Assembly: GCA_963738185.1 (NCBI GenBank)
Contig: CAVTVA010000003.1
Location: 1,240,001 to 1,304,000, forward strand
Reading direction: 5' to 3'
Origin: AP-15 sp963738185
Lineage (GTDB): Bacteria > Pseudomonadota > Alphaproteobacteria > ATCC43930 > CGMCC-115725
Length of the DNA stretch: 64,000 nt
Shown: in pieces, positions 53,636-61,778 of the stretch
Position numbering within the stretch: the first letter of the stretch is position 1
Layout of the letters: every line of letters begins with the position of its first letter
The notes under the pieces: model-generated
The model's input: the letters and a program-made list of their open reading frames with translations, nothing else
The model's database searches: none
What the model was told of the DNA's origin: nothing
Translations under genes and position numbers: made by a program

Positions 53636-54583
53636 ATGCCGCATGACCATTCCGCACATTCGCATTCCGCCCACGCGCATGCGGCTTCCGGCCACACGCA
53701 CGCCCCGGCGGATTACGGGCGCGTCTTTGCGATCGGGATCGCGCTGAACCTCGCCTTTGTCGGCGGCGAAGCCGCGGCCGGATTGATCGCCCACTCGATG
53801 GCGCTGTTCGCCGATGCCGGGCACAATTTCGGCGACGTGCTCGGCCTGGCGATGTCCTGGGGTGCCGCGGTGCTGAGCCGCCGGCAGCCGAGCGGGCGGT
53901 TCACCTATGGGCTGCGCTCGAGCTCGATCCTGGCGGCGCTGGGCAACGCGGTCATTCTCCTGGTGGTGACCGGCGGCATCGCCTGGGAGGCGGTGCTGCG
54001 CCTCGCCCATCCGGTCGCGGTGGCGGGCGGCGTCGTCGCCTGGGTGGCCGCAATCGGCATCCTCGTCAACGGGGCGACGGCGCTGCTGTTCGCCTCGGGC
54101 CGCGGCCATGACCTCAACGTCAAGAGCGCGTTCATGCACATGGCGGCGGATACCGTCGTGACCGCCGGCGTCGTCGTTGCCGGGATCGCGATCGGGCTGA
54201 CCCATTGGCTGTGGCTCGATCCGGCGGTCAGCCTGGTGGTCTCGGCGGTCATCGTCATCGGCACCTGGAGCCTCTTGAAAAGCGCGATGGGGCTCGCCCT
54301 CGCCGCCGTGCCCGAGGGGGTCGACCCCGCCGCGGTGCGCGCGCATCTCGCGGCTCTGCCGGGGGTTACGGCGCTGCACGATCTGCATATCTGGGGAATG
54401 AGCACGACCGAAACGGCGCTGACCTGCCACTTGGTCATGCCCGGCGGCCATCCGGGCGACGCCGCGCTCAACGTCGCAGCCGAGCAGCTGCACACGCGTT
54501 TCGGGATTGCCCATGCAACGCTGCAGATCGAGCTCGGCGACACCGAGGAGGCCTGCGTGCTGACCCCAGAAGACACGGTCTGA
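53636..54583 (+). CDS. Cation diffusion facilitator metal transporter
   Basis: Encodes 315 aa from ATG 53636. A His-rich N-terminus (about ten His within the first 25 residues) is followed by six membrane helices. TM2 has ALFADAGHNFGDVLGLAMSW (H-x3-D) and TM5 has AFMHMAADTVVTAGVVVAG (H-x3-D), the tetrahedral metal site of zinc-type CDFs. The C-terminal cytoplasmic domain includes VTALHDLHIWGMSTTETALTCHLVMPGG. It exports Zn2+, Cd2+ or Co2+ in exchange for protons. Not linked to the znu genes in position. Confidence 0.92.
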   Translation: MPHDHSAHSHSAHAHAASGHTHAPADYGRVFAIGIALNLAFVGGEAAAGLIAHSMALFADAGHNFGDVLGLAMSWGAAVLSRRQPSGRFTYGLRSSSILAALGNAVILLVVTGGIAWEAVLRLAHPVAVAGGVVAWVAAIGILVNGATALLFASGRGHDLNVKSAFMHMAADTVVTAGVVVAGIAIGLTHWLWLDPAVSLVVSAVIVIGTWSLLKSAMGLALAAVPEGVDPAAVRAHLAALPGVTALHDLHIWGMSTTETALTCHLVMPGGHPGDAALNVAAEQLHTRFGIAHATLQIELGDTEEACVLTPEDTV

Positions 54584-54770
54584 TCGCACGGGCTGATCGC
54601 ACGGGCGATCCGCGGCAGATCGAAGGGCGCCGACCGCCCCCGGTCAGCCGCTGCAGGAGGATCGGCCAGCGCGCAGAAGGGGGGCTGGCAGAAGACCACC
54701 GCCGCCGCGACTTGTCATGAGCAGAATCAGACTGCTGATCCGTCTTGGTGAAGCGTTAAAGGTAACGCCG

Positions 54771-56261
54771 CTAAACGTTGCGGATGTAGCCGTAGCGCAG
54801 GTTGCTGCGGCCGGGGCCGTTCTGGAGGTATTCGGCCTTCATTTCGGCGTAGCGGTCGGGCTCGGCGAGCCCGGCGTGCTGCGCGAAATTGTAGAGCCGC
54901 GCGGTGTTGCCGCCAAAGATGCCGTTCTTGACCGGGCCGTCGGCCGGGCCCAATGCCTGATAGCCGTATTTCTTTTGCAGATCCTCGGGGATTTCGAGGC
55001 GGCGAAGCCCCTCGATCTGCCATTGCGGGGCGCCGGTCCAGACCGCGTCGGTGCCCCACACCACGTGGTCGGGGCCGAGGCCCTTGACCATCATGCCCAT
55101 CAACGCGGCGGCGAGGCGCGGCTCGGCGACCGCGGTCCAGGCGAAAATCTGGCCGAGATCGCCATAGACGTTGGTGACCCCGTATTTCTCCGGGATCTCG
55201 GCGAGGTCGCTGGTCCACGAGCTGCGCCCGGTCTTGTCGAATTCGGCCATGCCGTCGGCCGGAGTGCCGCCGACCCAGCGATAGGCCGAGTGGTAGACGA
55301 GGAAATTCAATTGCGGCCAGTCCTTTGCCGCCTTGCCGATGTCGCGCACATCGGCATAGGGGCGCAGCCGCGGAAACTGCTTCTCGACGCCGGGCGCGAA
55401 CAGGCCCTTGTGGATGCAGACATTCTTGATGCCGGCTTTGGCCGCCTTTTCGTAAAACGGATACATCAGCTTTTCGTCGTCGGCGTGCCACGGCCAGTGG
55501 GCCAATTCCTTGTGGGTGTTGTCGCCGACCGTGTAGCCCTTCCATGAATCGGGCTTGTAGACCTCGATCGCCTGATCGACCTCGTCGAGCCAGCCGGGCT
55601 GGCCGGGGGTGATCGTAAAATGCGCCATCATCCGCCGCGAGCCGAACATCTTGTTGACCTTTTCGCGTGTCGCGAAGACTTCCGGCTGCGGGATAAACCA
55701 ATCCTGCTTGATGTCCGAGGGCGAATTCGACAACAGCGCCACCTTGGTGTCGCTATCCATATAGACTTCTTTGATGTAGTTGGCGTATTTGAGGTCGGCG
55801 AGGGTCTGTGGCCCGGTCAGCTCCTTGTTCCAGCCAAGCTTGCCAAAGGAGTTGCGCATCTTGACAAAGCCGGTGAGGCGAGTGTCGTCGCGCAGGAAAT
55901 GGGTGTGGCCGTCGATGATCAGCTGACCCGACAGCTGGTGCGCCCGCTCCGCCGCCATGTCGGGGGTCGCCGCCTCGGCGATGCTGGCGTCGAAGATGTG
56001 GCCGAACACCTCGTTCATCACCGCGAACGAGGCCGCCATGCCGGCCGCGGTCTGGAAAAACCGGCGGCGCGACAGGCCTTGATTGCCGGCCAGCCGATCG
56101 CTCAGCTCTTTCAGCCGGGCCTCGACCCGGCGCTGCTTCTCGGTCTGCGGCACCGGCATATATTCGTCGCTCGACACGATCTGGGTCGGCACCGGCGAGG
56201 GAAACGACGAGGTCTCGGCCGGCAACAATTCACTCAGCTGCTCGTCGGTCAGGAATTTCAC
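54771..56261 (-). CDS. Amidohydrolase-family metal-dependent hydrolase with internal Tat motif
   Basis: Encodes 496 aa. After a 60-residue soluble leader comes a twin-arginine motif, LSRRRFFQTAAGMAASFAVMNEVFG (residues ~63-87), then the amidohydrolase-2 barrel: LIIDGHTHFLRDD with the H-x-H metal site, VCIHKGLFAPG, LNFLVYHSAYR and VVWGTDAVWTGAPQWQIEGL with the late Asp. Export of a barrel hydrolase is unusual, and the leader is longer than a normal Tat n-region. Substrate is unknown; decarboxylase or lactonase activities occur in this superfamily. Confidence 0.85.
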   Translation of the reverse strand: MKFLTDEQLSELLPAETSSFPSPVPTQIVSSDEYMPVPQTEKQRRVEARLKELSDRLAGNQGLSRRRFFQTAAGMAASFAVMNEVFGHIFDASIAEAATPDMAAERAHQLSGQLIIDGHTHFLRDDTRLTGFVKMRNSFGKLGWNKELTGPQTLADLKYANYIKEVYMDSDTKVALLSNSPSDIKQDWFIPQPEVFATREKVNKMFGSRRMMAHFTITPGQPGWLDEVDQAIEVYKPDSWKGYTVGDNTHKELAHWPWHADDEKLMYPFYEKAAKAGIKNVCIHKGLFAPGVEKQFPRLRPYADVRDIGKAAKDWPQLNFLVYHSAYRWVGGTPADGMAEFDKTGRSSWTSDLAEIPEKYGVTNVYGDLGQIFAWTAVAEPRLAAALMGMMVKGLGPDHVVWGTDAVWTGAPQWQIEGLRRLEIPEDLQKKYGYQALGPADGPVKNGIFGGNTARLYNFAQHAGLAEPDRYAEMKAEYLQNGPGRSNLRYGYIRNV

Positions 56262-56363
56262 GATTTCCTCCCCTCAATGCCGACCCGAAATGATGTTATT
56301 GATCTCGGCCGGTGATGGCGCCCGGAACGGATCGTAGCGCCGGCGGCGGTGCGGAGCAAATGT

Positions 56364-56450
56364 TGGTGCGGTCGAGAAAACTCGAACTTCCACGGAGTTT
56401 CCCCCACAGCGACCTCAACGCTGCGCGTCTACCAATTCCGCCACGACCGC
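56364..56450 (-). tRNA. tRNA-Leu(GAG)
   Basis: The minus strand folds as a class II tRNA: acceptor GCGGTCG / CGACCGC, discriminator A and an encoded CCA (56366-56364). Anticodon stem CAGCG / CGCTG around loop TTGAGGT gives anticodon GAG, reading CUC and CUU leucine codons. A long variable arm (GTGGGGGAAACTCCGT) and T-loop TTCGAGT confirm the leucine class. Confidence 0.97.
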
Positions 56451-56525
56451 ACGGCAGGGGATGGGCCTCGCCTCTCGCCCGCGAGGCGGCGTGATTAGCA
56501 AATCCGCGCCCCCATATCAAGCAGC

Positions 56526-57272
56526 ATGGACCCGGAGACGACAATGGGGGAGACGACAACCGGAGCGGACGCGATCGAGTGGCGGGTGAGCCCGGCGGCG
56601 GTGCCCTACGAATGCGCCGTTGCGCTGATGGAGGGCCGGGTCGCGGCGATCCGCGCCGGGGCGGCACCCGAGCTCGTCTGGCTGCTCGAGCATCCGCCGC
56701 TCTATACTGCGGGAACGAGCGCCCGCGCCGAGGACCTGCTGGAGCCGGGGCGCCTGCCGGTGCATCATGCGGGCCGCGGCGGCCGCTATACCTATCACGG
56801 GCCAGGCCAGCGCGTCGCCTATGTGATGCTCGACCTCGCCCGCCGCGGCAAGGACGTGCGCTGCCACGTGCATTATCTCGAGGAATGGGGCATTCAGGCG
56901 CTGGCGCGTTTTGGCGTCCGTGGCGAGCGGCGCCAAGGCCGGGTCGGGATCTGGGTCGTGCGCCCAGACGGGCAGGACCGCGGGCGAGAGGACAAGATTG
57001 CCGCGATCGGCGTCAGGGTGCGGCGCTGGGTGACCTATCACGGGATCGCGATCAACCTCGACCCCGATCTCGACCATTTTCGCGGCATCGTGCCGTGCGG
57101 CATCGCCCCCGAAACATTCGGGCACGGCGTCACCTCGCTCGCCGCGCTCGGCGTGACGGCGACAATGGCCGAACTCGACACCGCGCTGCGCGATACCTTC
57201 GCCGAAACTTTCGATCGGCCCGCGGCTTGTCGCCCCCACCCTAACCCTCCCCCGCGTGCGGGGGAGGGTTAG
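56526..57272 (+). CDS. lipB: Octanoyl-[acyl-carrier-protein] transferase
   Basis: Encodes 248 aa. Core: LVWLLEHPPLYTAGTSARAEDLL, GRGGRYTYHGPGQRVAYVMLDL, EDKIAAIGVRVRRWVTYHGIAINLDPDLDHFRGIVPCGI, with the catalytic Lys in KIAAIG and Cys in PCGI. It moves octanoyl groups from ACP onto lipoyl domains. The last ~13 residues, RPHPNPPPRAGEG, and the stop lie in a palindromic repeat, so the natural C-terminus has been replaced. Confidence 0.95.
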   Translation: MDPETTMGETTTGADAIEWRVSPAAVPYECAVALMEGRVAAIRAGAAPELVWLLEHPPLYTAGTSARAEDLLEPGRLPVHHAGRGGRYTYHGPGQRVAYVMLDLARRGKDVRCHVHYLEEWGIQALARFGVRGERRQGRVGIWVVRPDGQDRGREDKIAAIGVRVRRWVTYHGIAINLDPDLDHFRGIVPCGIAPETFGHGVTSLAALGVTATMAELDTALRDTFAETFDRPAACRPHPNPPPRAGEG

Positions 57273-57280
57273 GGAGAGGG
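57233..57280. repeat. AGEG-type palindromic element between lipB and rarA
   Basis: Perfect 17-bp stem, CCCTAACCCTCCCCCGC / GCGGGGGAGGGTTAGGG, around a GT loop at 57256-57257. In the lipB frame it encodes PHPNPPPRAGEG then TAG. Its right end, AGGGAGAGGG at 57271-57280, lies four bases before the rarA ATG and looks like that gene's ribosome binding site. Confidence 0.8.
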
Positions 57281-57284
57281 TGCT

Positions 57285-58585
57285 ATGAGCACCTTGTTCG
57301 AGAACCAGGCGCCGCGGCCGCTGGCCGACCGGCTGCGGCCGAAGAGCCTCGGCGAGGTGGTCGGGCAGGATCATCTGCTGGGTCCGGAGGGGCCGATCGG
57401 GCGGATGGCGGCGAGCCGAGCAGCTCGCTTCGATGATCCTGTGGGGGCCGCCCGGCTGCGGCAAGACGACGATCGCGCGGCTGCTGGCGCAGGGCACCGA
57501 TCTTGCAGTTCGAGCCGCTGTCGGCGGTGTTCTCCGGGGTCGCCGATCTGCGCCGGGTGTTCGAAGCGGCGAGGAAGCGGCGCGAGATGGGCCACGGCAC
57601 CTTGCTGTTCGTCGACGAAATTCATCGCTTTAACCGCGCCCAGCAGGATGCCTTCCTGCCAGTGGTCGAGGACGGCACCGTGATCCTCATTGGGGCCACG
57701 ACCGAGAACCCGTCCTTTGAGCTGATCGGGGCGCTGTTGTCGCGCGCCCAGGTGCTGGTGCTGCGCCGGCTGGGTGACGACGATCTCGAAACGTTGGCGA
57801 GGCGCGCCGAGGATGCGCTCGGCCGCTCCCTGCCGCTGACCGACGACGCCCGCGCGGCATTGCGGGCGATGGCCGACGGCGACGGCCGGTTTCTGTTGAA
57901 CCTGGTCGAGGAGGTGGCGCGGCTGCCCGGCGAGGCGGCGCTCGGGCCGCGCGAGCTCGCCCGGCTGGTGCAGCAGCGCGCGCCGCTCTACGACAAGGCG
58001 CAGGAGGGGCACTACAACCTGATCAGCGCATTGCACAAATCGTTGCGCGGCTCGGATACCGATGCGGCGCTCTATTGGCTGGCGCGCATGCTGGCCGGCG
58101 GCGAGGACCCGGTCTATATCCTGCGCCGGCTGACCCGCGCCGCGGTCGAGGATGTCGGGCTCGCCGATCCGCAGGCGGTGACCCAGGCGCTGGCCGCCTG
58201 GGACGCCTACGACCGGCTGGGCTCGCCCGAGGGCGAGCTGGCGATCGCCCAATGCGTGATCTATCTGGCGACCGCGCCCAAATCGAACGCGGCCTACGCG
58301 GCGTTTGGCGAGGCGCAGGGGATGGCGCGCGAGACCGGCTCGTTGATGCCGCCGCTGCACATCCTGAACGCGCCGACCCGGCTGATGCGCGATCTCGGCT
58401 ATGGCAAAGGCTACGTCTACGACCACAGTACCGAAGCGGGCTTCTCGGGGCAGAACTATTTTCCCGACGGAGCACCGCGACGCAATTTCTACCGGCCGGG
58501 CGAGCGCGGCTTTGAGCGCGAGATCAAAAAGCGCCTCGATTATTGGGCCAAGCTGCGCGATCGCACCGCCGAAGGTACGCCGTGA
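57285..58585 (+). CDS. rarA: Replication-associated recombination protein RarA/MgsA, two frameshifts
   Basis: Starts ATG 57285 (MSTLFENQAPRPLADRLRPKSLGEVVGQDHLLGPEGPIGRM). Near 57418 and 57502 the frame shifts; dropping one base at each gives SEQLASMILWGPPGCGKTTIARLLAQGTDLQFEPLSAVFSGVADL. Walker B is LLFVDEIHRF, the sensor is GATTENPSFE, and the C-terminal tetramerisation region follows. ~433 aa when repaired. RarA is an AAA+ ATPase that rescues stalled replication forks. The GTGA overlap with the next gene indicates coupling. Confidence 0.9.
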
Positions 58586-59574
58586 TCGGCCCAGTCGAAA
58601 CCGTGACTGTCGCGGGCGATGACGCTTCGCTTCGGCTCGACCGCTGGTTCCGGCGGCATTATCCGGCGCTGGGGCATGGGCGGTTGGAGAAACTGCTGCG
58701 CACCGGGCAGATCCGGATCGACGGCAAGCGCGCCAAAGCCGGCGACCGGGTGACGCCGGGCCAGGCGATCCGCATCCCGCCATTCGAGGAGACGGCGCCG
58801 CCGCCGAGCGCTGCGCCGCGCCAGGTGCCGCCCGCACGACGCAGGCGATGGTGCAAGCCGCGGTCATCCACCGCGACGAGGCGGTCATCGTGCTCAACAA
58901 GCCGCCTGGTCTCGCGGTCCAGGGCGGGACGAAATCCGAGCGCCATCTCGACGGGTTGCTCGACGCGCTGCGCTTTGGCCAGGCCGAGCGGCCGCGGCTG
59001 GTTCATCGGCTCGACAAGGACACCAGCGGGGTTCTGGTGATCGCCCGCAGCGCCGCGGCGGCGGCGTTTCTGACCCGCGCGTTTCGCGACAAGACCACGC
59101 GCAAGCTCTATTGGGCCTTGGCCGTCGGCCTGCCCAAGCCGGCACAAGGGCGGATCAGCCTGGCGCTCGCAAAGCACTCCGTGCGCGGCGGCGAACGGGT
59201 CCGCGCCGATCCGGAGGAGGGCAAGCCCGCGGTCACCTATTACCACACCGATCGACAACGCCGGCGAGCGGGCGAGCTGGCTCGCCTTGCTGCCGGTCAC
59301 CGGGCGCACCCATCAGCTGCGCGCGCATTGCGCGGCGATCGGGACGCCGATCCTCGGCGACGGCAAATACGGCGGCGCCGGAGCACACCTCGCCGGTGCG
59401 CCCAACGCCGGTCAGCTTCACCTGCACGCGCGCGCGCTCTCGATCCCGCTGCCGCAGGGGGGAATGCTGCGGGTCAGCGCGCCGCTGCCGCCGCATATGC
59501 GGCAGAGCTGGGAATTCTTCGGCTTTCCCGGCGATGCCGAGGATCCGTTTGCCGCGCTGGACCTGCCGCCATGA
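58582..59574 (+). CDS. RluC/RluD-type pseudouridine synthase, two frameshifts
   Basis: Starts GTG 58582, overlapping the rarA stop. N-terminal S4 domain: LRLDRWFRRHYPALGHGRLEKLLRTGQIRIDGKRAKAGDRV. After a shift near 58830: VQAAVIHRDEAVIVLNKPPGLAVQGG and RLVHRLDKDTSGVLVIARS, with the catalytic Asp in RLDKDTSG. After a second shift near 59250, repaired by removing one G: YYHTIDNAGERASWLALLPVTGRTHQLRAHCAAIGTPILGDGKYGG. ~330 aa when repaired. It converts uridines in 23S rRNA; which ones cannot be told. Confidence 0.88.
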
Positions 59575-60269
59575 AACGGTTCTACCGGAATGCCGAGATT
59601 GTCGCGGCCGAGGGCGGCGGCTACGGGGTGGCGCTCGACGGCAAGCCGATCAAGACGCCGGCAAAAGAGGCGCTCACCGTGCCGAACGCCGCTCTCGCAA
59701 CAGCGATCGCCGCCGAGTGGGCGGCGCAAGATGGCGAGATTCGCCCCGCGCGCATGCCGCTGACCCGCCTTGCCAGCACCGCGATCGACCGGGTGGCGCC
59801 GCAGCGCGAGTTCGTCGTGCAGCAGATCGCCGCCTATGCCGGCACCGACCTGGTCTGCTACCGCGCGGCGCGGCCGCCGGAGCTGACGGCGCGCCAGCAG
59901 GCGATGTGGCAGCCGCTGATCGACTGGGCGGCACTGCGCTACGAGGCACCGCTTGAGGTCACCGCGGGCGTGATCCCGATCGCGCAGCCGCCGGCGAGCC
60001 TGCGCGCCTTCGCCGCCGCGGTCGCCGGGCACGATGATTTCGCCTTGGCGGCGCTGCATCTGGCGACCGGCGCCTGCGGCTCGCTGGTCATCGTGCTGGC
60101 GTTGCGCGAGGGCCGCGTCGATCCCGACGAGGCGTTCGCCGCCTCGCAGCTCGACGAGAGCTTTGAGATCGAGGCCTGGGGCGAGGATCCGGAGCAGGCC
60201 GAGCGCCGGCGCGCCTTGGCCGACGACATCGCGGCGGCGGCGCGGTTCCTGTCGCTGCTGGGCGGTTGA
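59571..60269 (+). CDS. ATP12-type F1-ATPase assembly chaperone
   Basis: Encodes 232 aa, ATGA-coupled to the pseudouridine synthase. Family pattern: KRFYRNAEIVAAEGGGYGVALDGKPIKTPAKEALTVPNAALATAIAAEWAAQDGEI, then YAGTDLVCYRAARPPEL and LHLATGACGSLVIVLALREGRVDPDEAFAASQLDE. ATP12 binds the F1 alpha subunit during assembly and is restricted to alphaproteobacteria and mitochondria, which supports the taxonomic placement. RluC-like and ATP12 neighbours are common in alphaproteobacteria. Confidence 0.92.
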   Translation: MKRFYRNAEIVAAEGGGYGVALDGKPIKTPAKEALTVPNAALATAIAAEWAAQDGEIRPARMPLTRLASTAIDRVAPQREFVVQQIAAYAGTDLVCYRAARPPELTARQQAMWQPLIDWAALRYEAPLEVTAGVIPIAQPPASLRAFAAAVAGHDDFALAALHLATGACGSLVIVLALREGRVDPDEAFAASQLDESFEIEAWGEDPEQAERRRALADDIAAAARFLSLLGG

Positions 60270-60293
60270 GGCGGCGGCCGGTCTGCGCAAGCG

Positions 60294-60986
60294 TCACTTT
60301 GCTTCGAGCAGATGGAATACCGATCGGCAATGTTCGGTGAAGTCGCGCTTGAGGATCGACCAGCCGCAATCCGCCAGCAGCGTCTCCCAAACCCGCAAAG
60401 AGTAGCGGCGGTAGCCGACTTCCCATTGGTGCCCGCCTGCCGGCTCGGTCGCGAAATCCTTGCGCCACAGCAGCTTTTTCATCGAGAAATATTGCCGGAA
60501 GGTGGTCCGGTTCAGGTAAAAGTCGAGCGCCACCTGGAAGCCCATATACGGAACCGAGACGACCAGGTATTTGGCCCCGCTCGCGTGGAAGGCGGCCAGC
60601 ACCGGGCCGACCCGCCGCCAATCGATATGCTCCAGGGTCTCGCAGCATAAGATGGCGTCGTAGCCGGCGATCTCGCCGCCGGACAGGTCGCAGATGTCGG
60701 TTTCGAGGTGCGGCACATCGGGATAGGCAAACGACCGCGGCCCGCGATCGAGGGTGTGAACGTCGTAGCCGGCATTGACGAGTAGGCTGGTGACGAGCCC
60801 GAGAGCGGGTCCGACCTCCAGGACCCTTTGGGCATTTGTGCCGCCCAGCAAATGAAGCTGGGTCCATTGGTGGACTATTCTTTTGCGTGAGTAGTAGGAC
60901 AGCCACTCCTGTATTCCCCAGACGCGGCCGCATGTCTCGTCATCCAGGCGAGTGGGGATGTCAGTAAGTCTCTTGAAGTGCTGCAT
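60294..60986 (-). CDS. Class I SAM-dependent methyltransferase
   Basis: Encodes 230 aa. Motif I: VLEVGPALGLVTSLLVNAGYDVHTLDRG. Then DAILCCETLEHIDWRRVGPVLAAFHASGAKYLVVSVPYMGFQ, a methyltransferase-11 pattern with strand-4 residues CCETLEHI. The N-terminus is aromatic-rich (IQEWLSYYSRKRIVHQWTQLHLLGG). Substrate unknown. It converges with the ATP12 gene and is followed upstream by a palindromic repeat. Confidence 0.82.
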   Translation of the reverse strand: MQHFKRLTDIPTRLDDETCGRVWGIQEWLSYYSRKRIVHQWTQLHLLGGTNAQRVLEVGPALGLVTSLLVNAGYDVHTLDRGPRSFAYPDVPHLETDICDLSGGEIAGYDAILCCETLEHIDWRRVGPVLAAFHASGAKYLVVSVPYMGFQVALDFYLNRTTFRQYFSMKKLLWRKDFATEPAGGHQWEVGYRRYSLRVWETLLADCGWSILKRDFTEHCRSVFHLLEAK

Positions 60987-60995
60987 CGACGGTGG

Positions 60996-61101
60996 TGCGT
61001 CCTTCGAGACGCGCCCTGCGGGCGCTCCTCAGGATGAGGTTATGCAATCACCCACGTACCTCATGGTGAGGAGCGCCGAAAGGCGCGTCTCGAACCACGC
61101 A
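60996..61101. repeat. TTCGAGACGCGCC-type palindromic element
   Basis: About 106 bases. The left arm TGCGTCCTTCGAGACGCGCC and right arm GGCGCGTCTCGAACCACGCA are near-inverse copies. Inner arms GGCGCTCCTCAGGATGAGGT and ACCTCATGGTGAGGAGCGCC also pair closely. This family is common in Rhizobiales and Rhodospirillales genomes. It lies between two minus-strand genes. Confidence 0.7.
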
Positions 61102-61122
61102 CGGCGTCCATGCGCTTCTTCG

Positions 61123-61539
61123 CTACGCGGTCGCCGGCTTTAGGGAGGCCGCTTCGGCGCGGAACTCGGCGAACACCCGGCTCGCCACCATCATCAATTC
61201 GCGGATGATCGGCACCCCGACATAGCCCGAGAGGTGTAAGAGCGCCTCGGTCAGCTCCTCCTCGGTCCAGCCCTGGCGCAACGCCATGCGCAGATGGAGC
61301 GCGAGTTCCGGCTCGCGCCCGGTCGCGGTGTCGGAGATGACGCAGATCAGGGCCCGGGTCTTCAGGTCGAGACCGGGCCGCGTCCACAGCGCGCCAAACA
61401 CGGTTTCGGTGGCAAGGTCGATGAACTTCTTCATGACCGGGTCGCTGTAGGTGTCGCGCGCCGCGCGCTCGACCGCCGCATCTCCCATCAAACGCCGCCG
61501 CATTGCCGCACCTTGTTGGTGGAGCTCGCTGTCCGCCAT
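61123..61539 (-). CDS. Carboxymuconolactone decarboxylase-family protein
   Basis: Encodes 138 aa from ATG 61539 with GGGAGG upstream. CMD fold: MKKFIDLATETVFGALWTRPGLDLKTRALICVISDTATGREPELALHLRMALRQGWTEEELTEALLHLSGYVGVP. The usual C-x-x-C of AhpD-like members is absent, so it is nearer the 4-carboxymuconolactone decarboxylase branch (ring-cleavage pathways). The partner acyl-CoA genes in the window do not settle its role. Confidence 0.85.
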   Translation of the reverse strand: MADSELHQQGAAMRRRLMGDAAVERAARDTYSDPVMKKFIDLATETVFGALWTRPGLDLKTRALICVISDTATGREPELALHLRMALRQGWTEEELTEALLHLSGYVGVPIIRELMMVASRVFAEFRAEAASLKPATA

Positions 61540-61596
61540 CGTCTCGTCCTCCCGCCGGTTACCCCAGCCAATGTTTGCCCTGCCTCGCCGGAGACT

Positions 61597-61686
61597 GTCA
61601 TTGCGAGCGAAGCGAAGCAATCTCGATGGGTGGAGAATGCTCGGATGGAGATTGCTTCAGCGCGCTCCCCCGCCCCTCGCAATGAC
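61597..61686. repeat. CATTGCGAG-type palindromic element, second copy
   Basis: A 90-base element begins GTCATTGCGAG and ends CTCGCAATGAC (perfect 11-bp termini), with an inner perfect pair GAAGCAATCTC / GAGATTGCTTC. Same family as 47311-47423. It lies just upstream of the CMD gene start and of the pccB promoter region. Confidence 0.78.
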
Positions 61687-61778
61687 CGCGCGCAGGGCCG
61701 ACGGATGTTGCTGCGGCGAACTATGGCTTGGTCCTTTGGTTGATGTTATGCCCCGAGCAGGATCAGCCGTGAGGCAGC

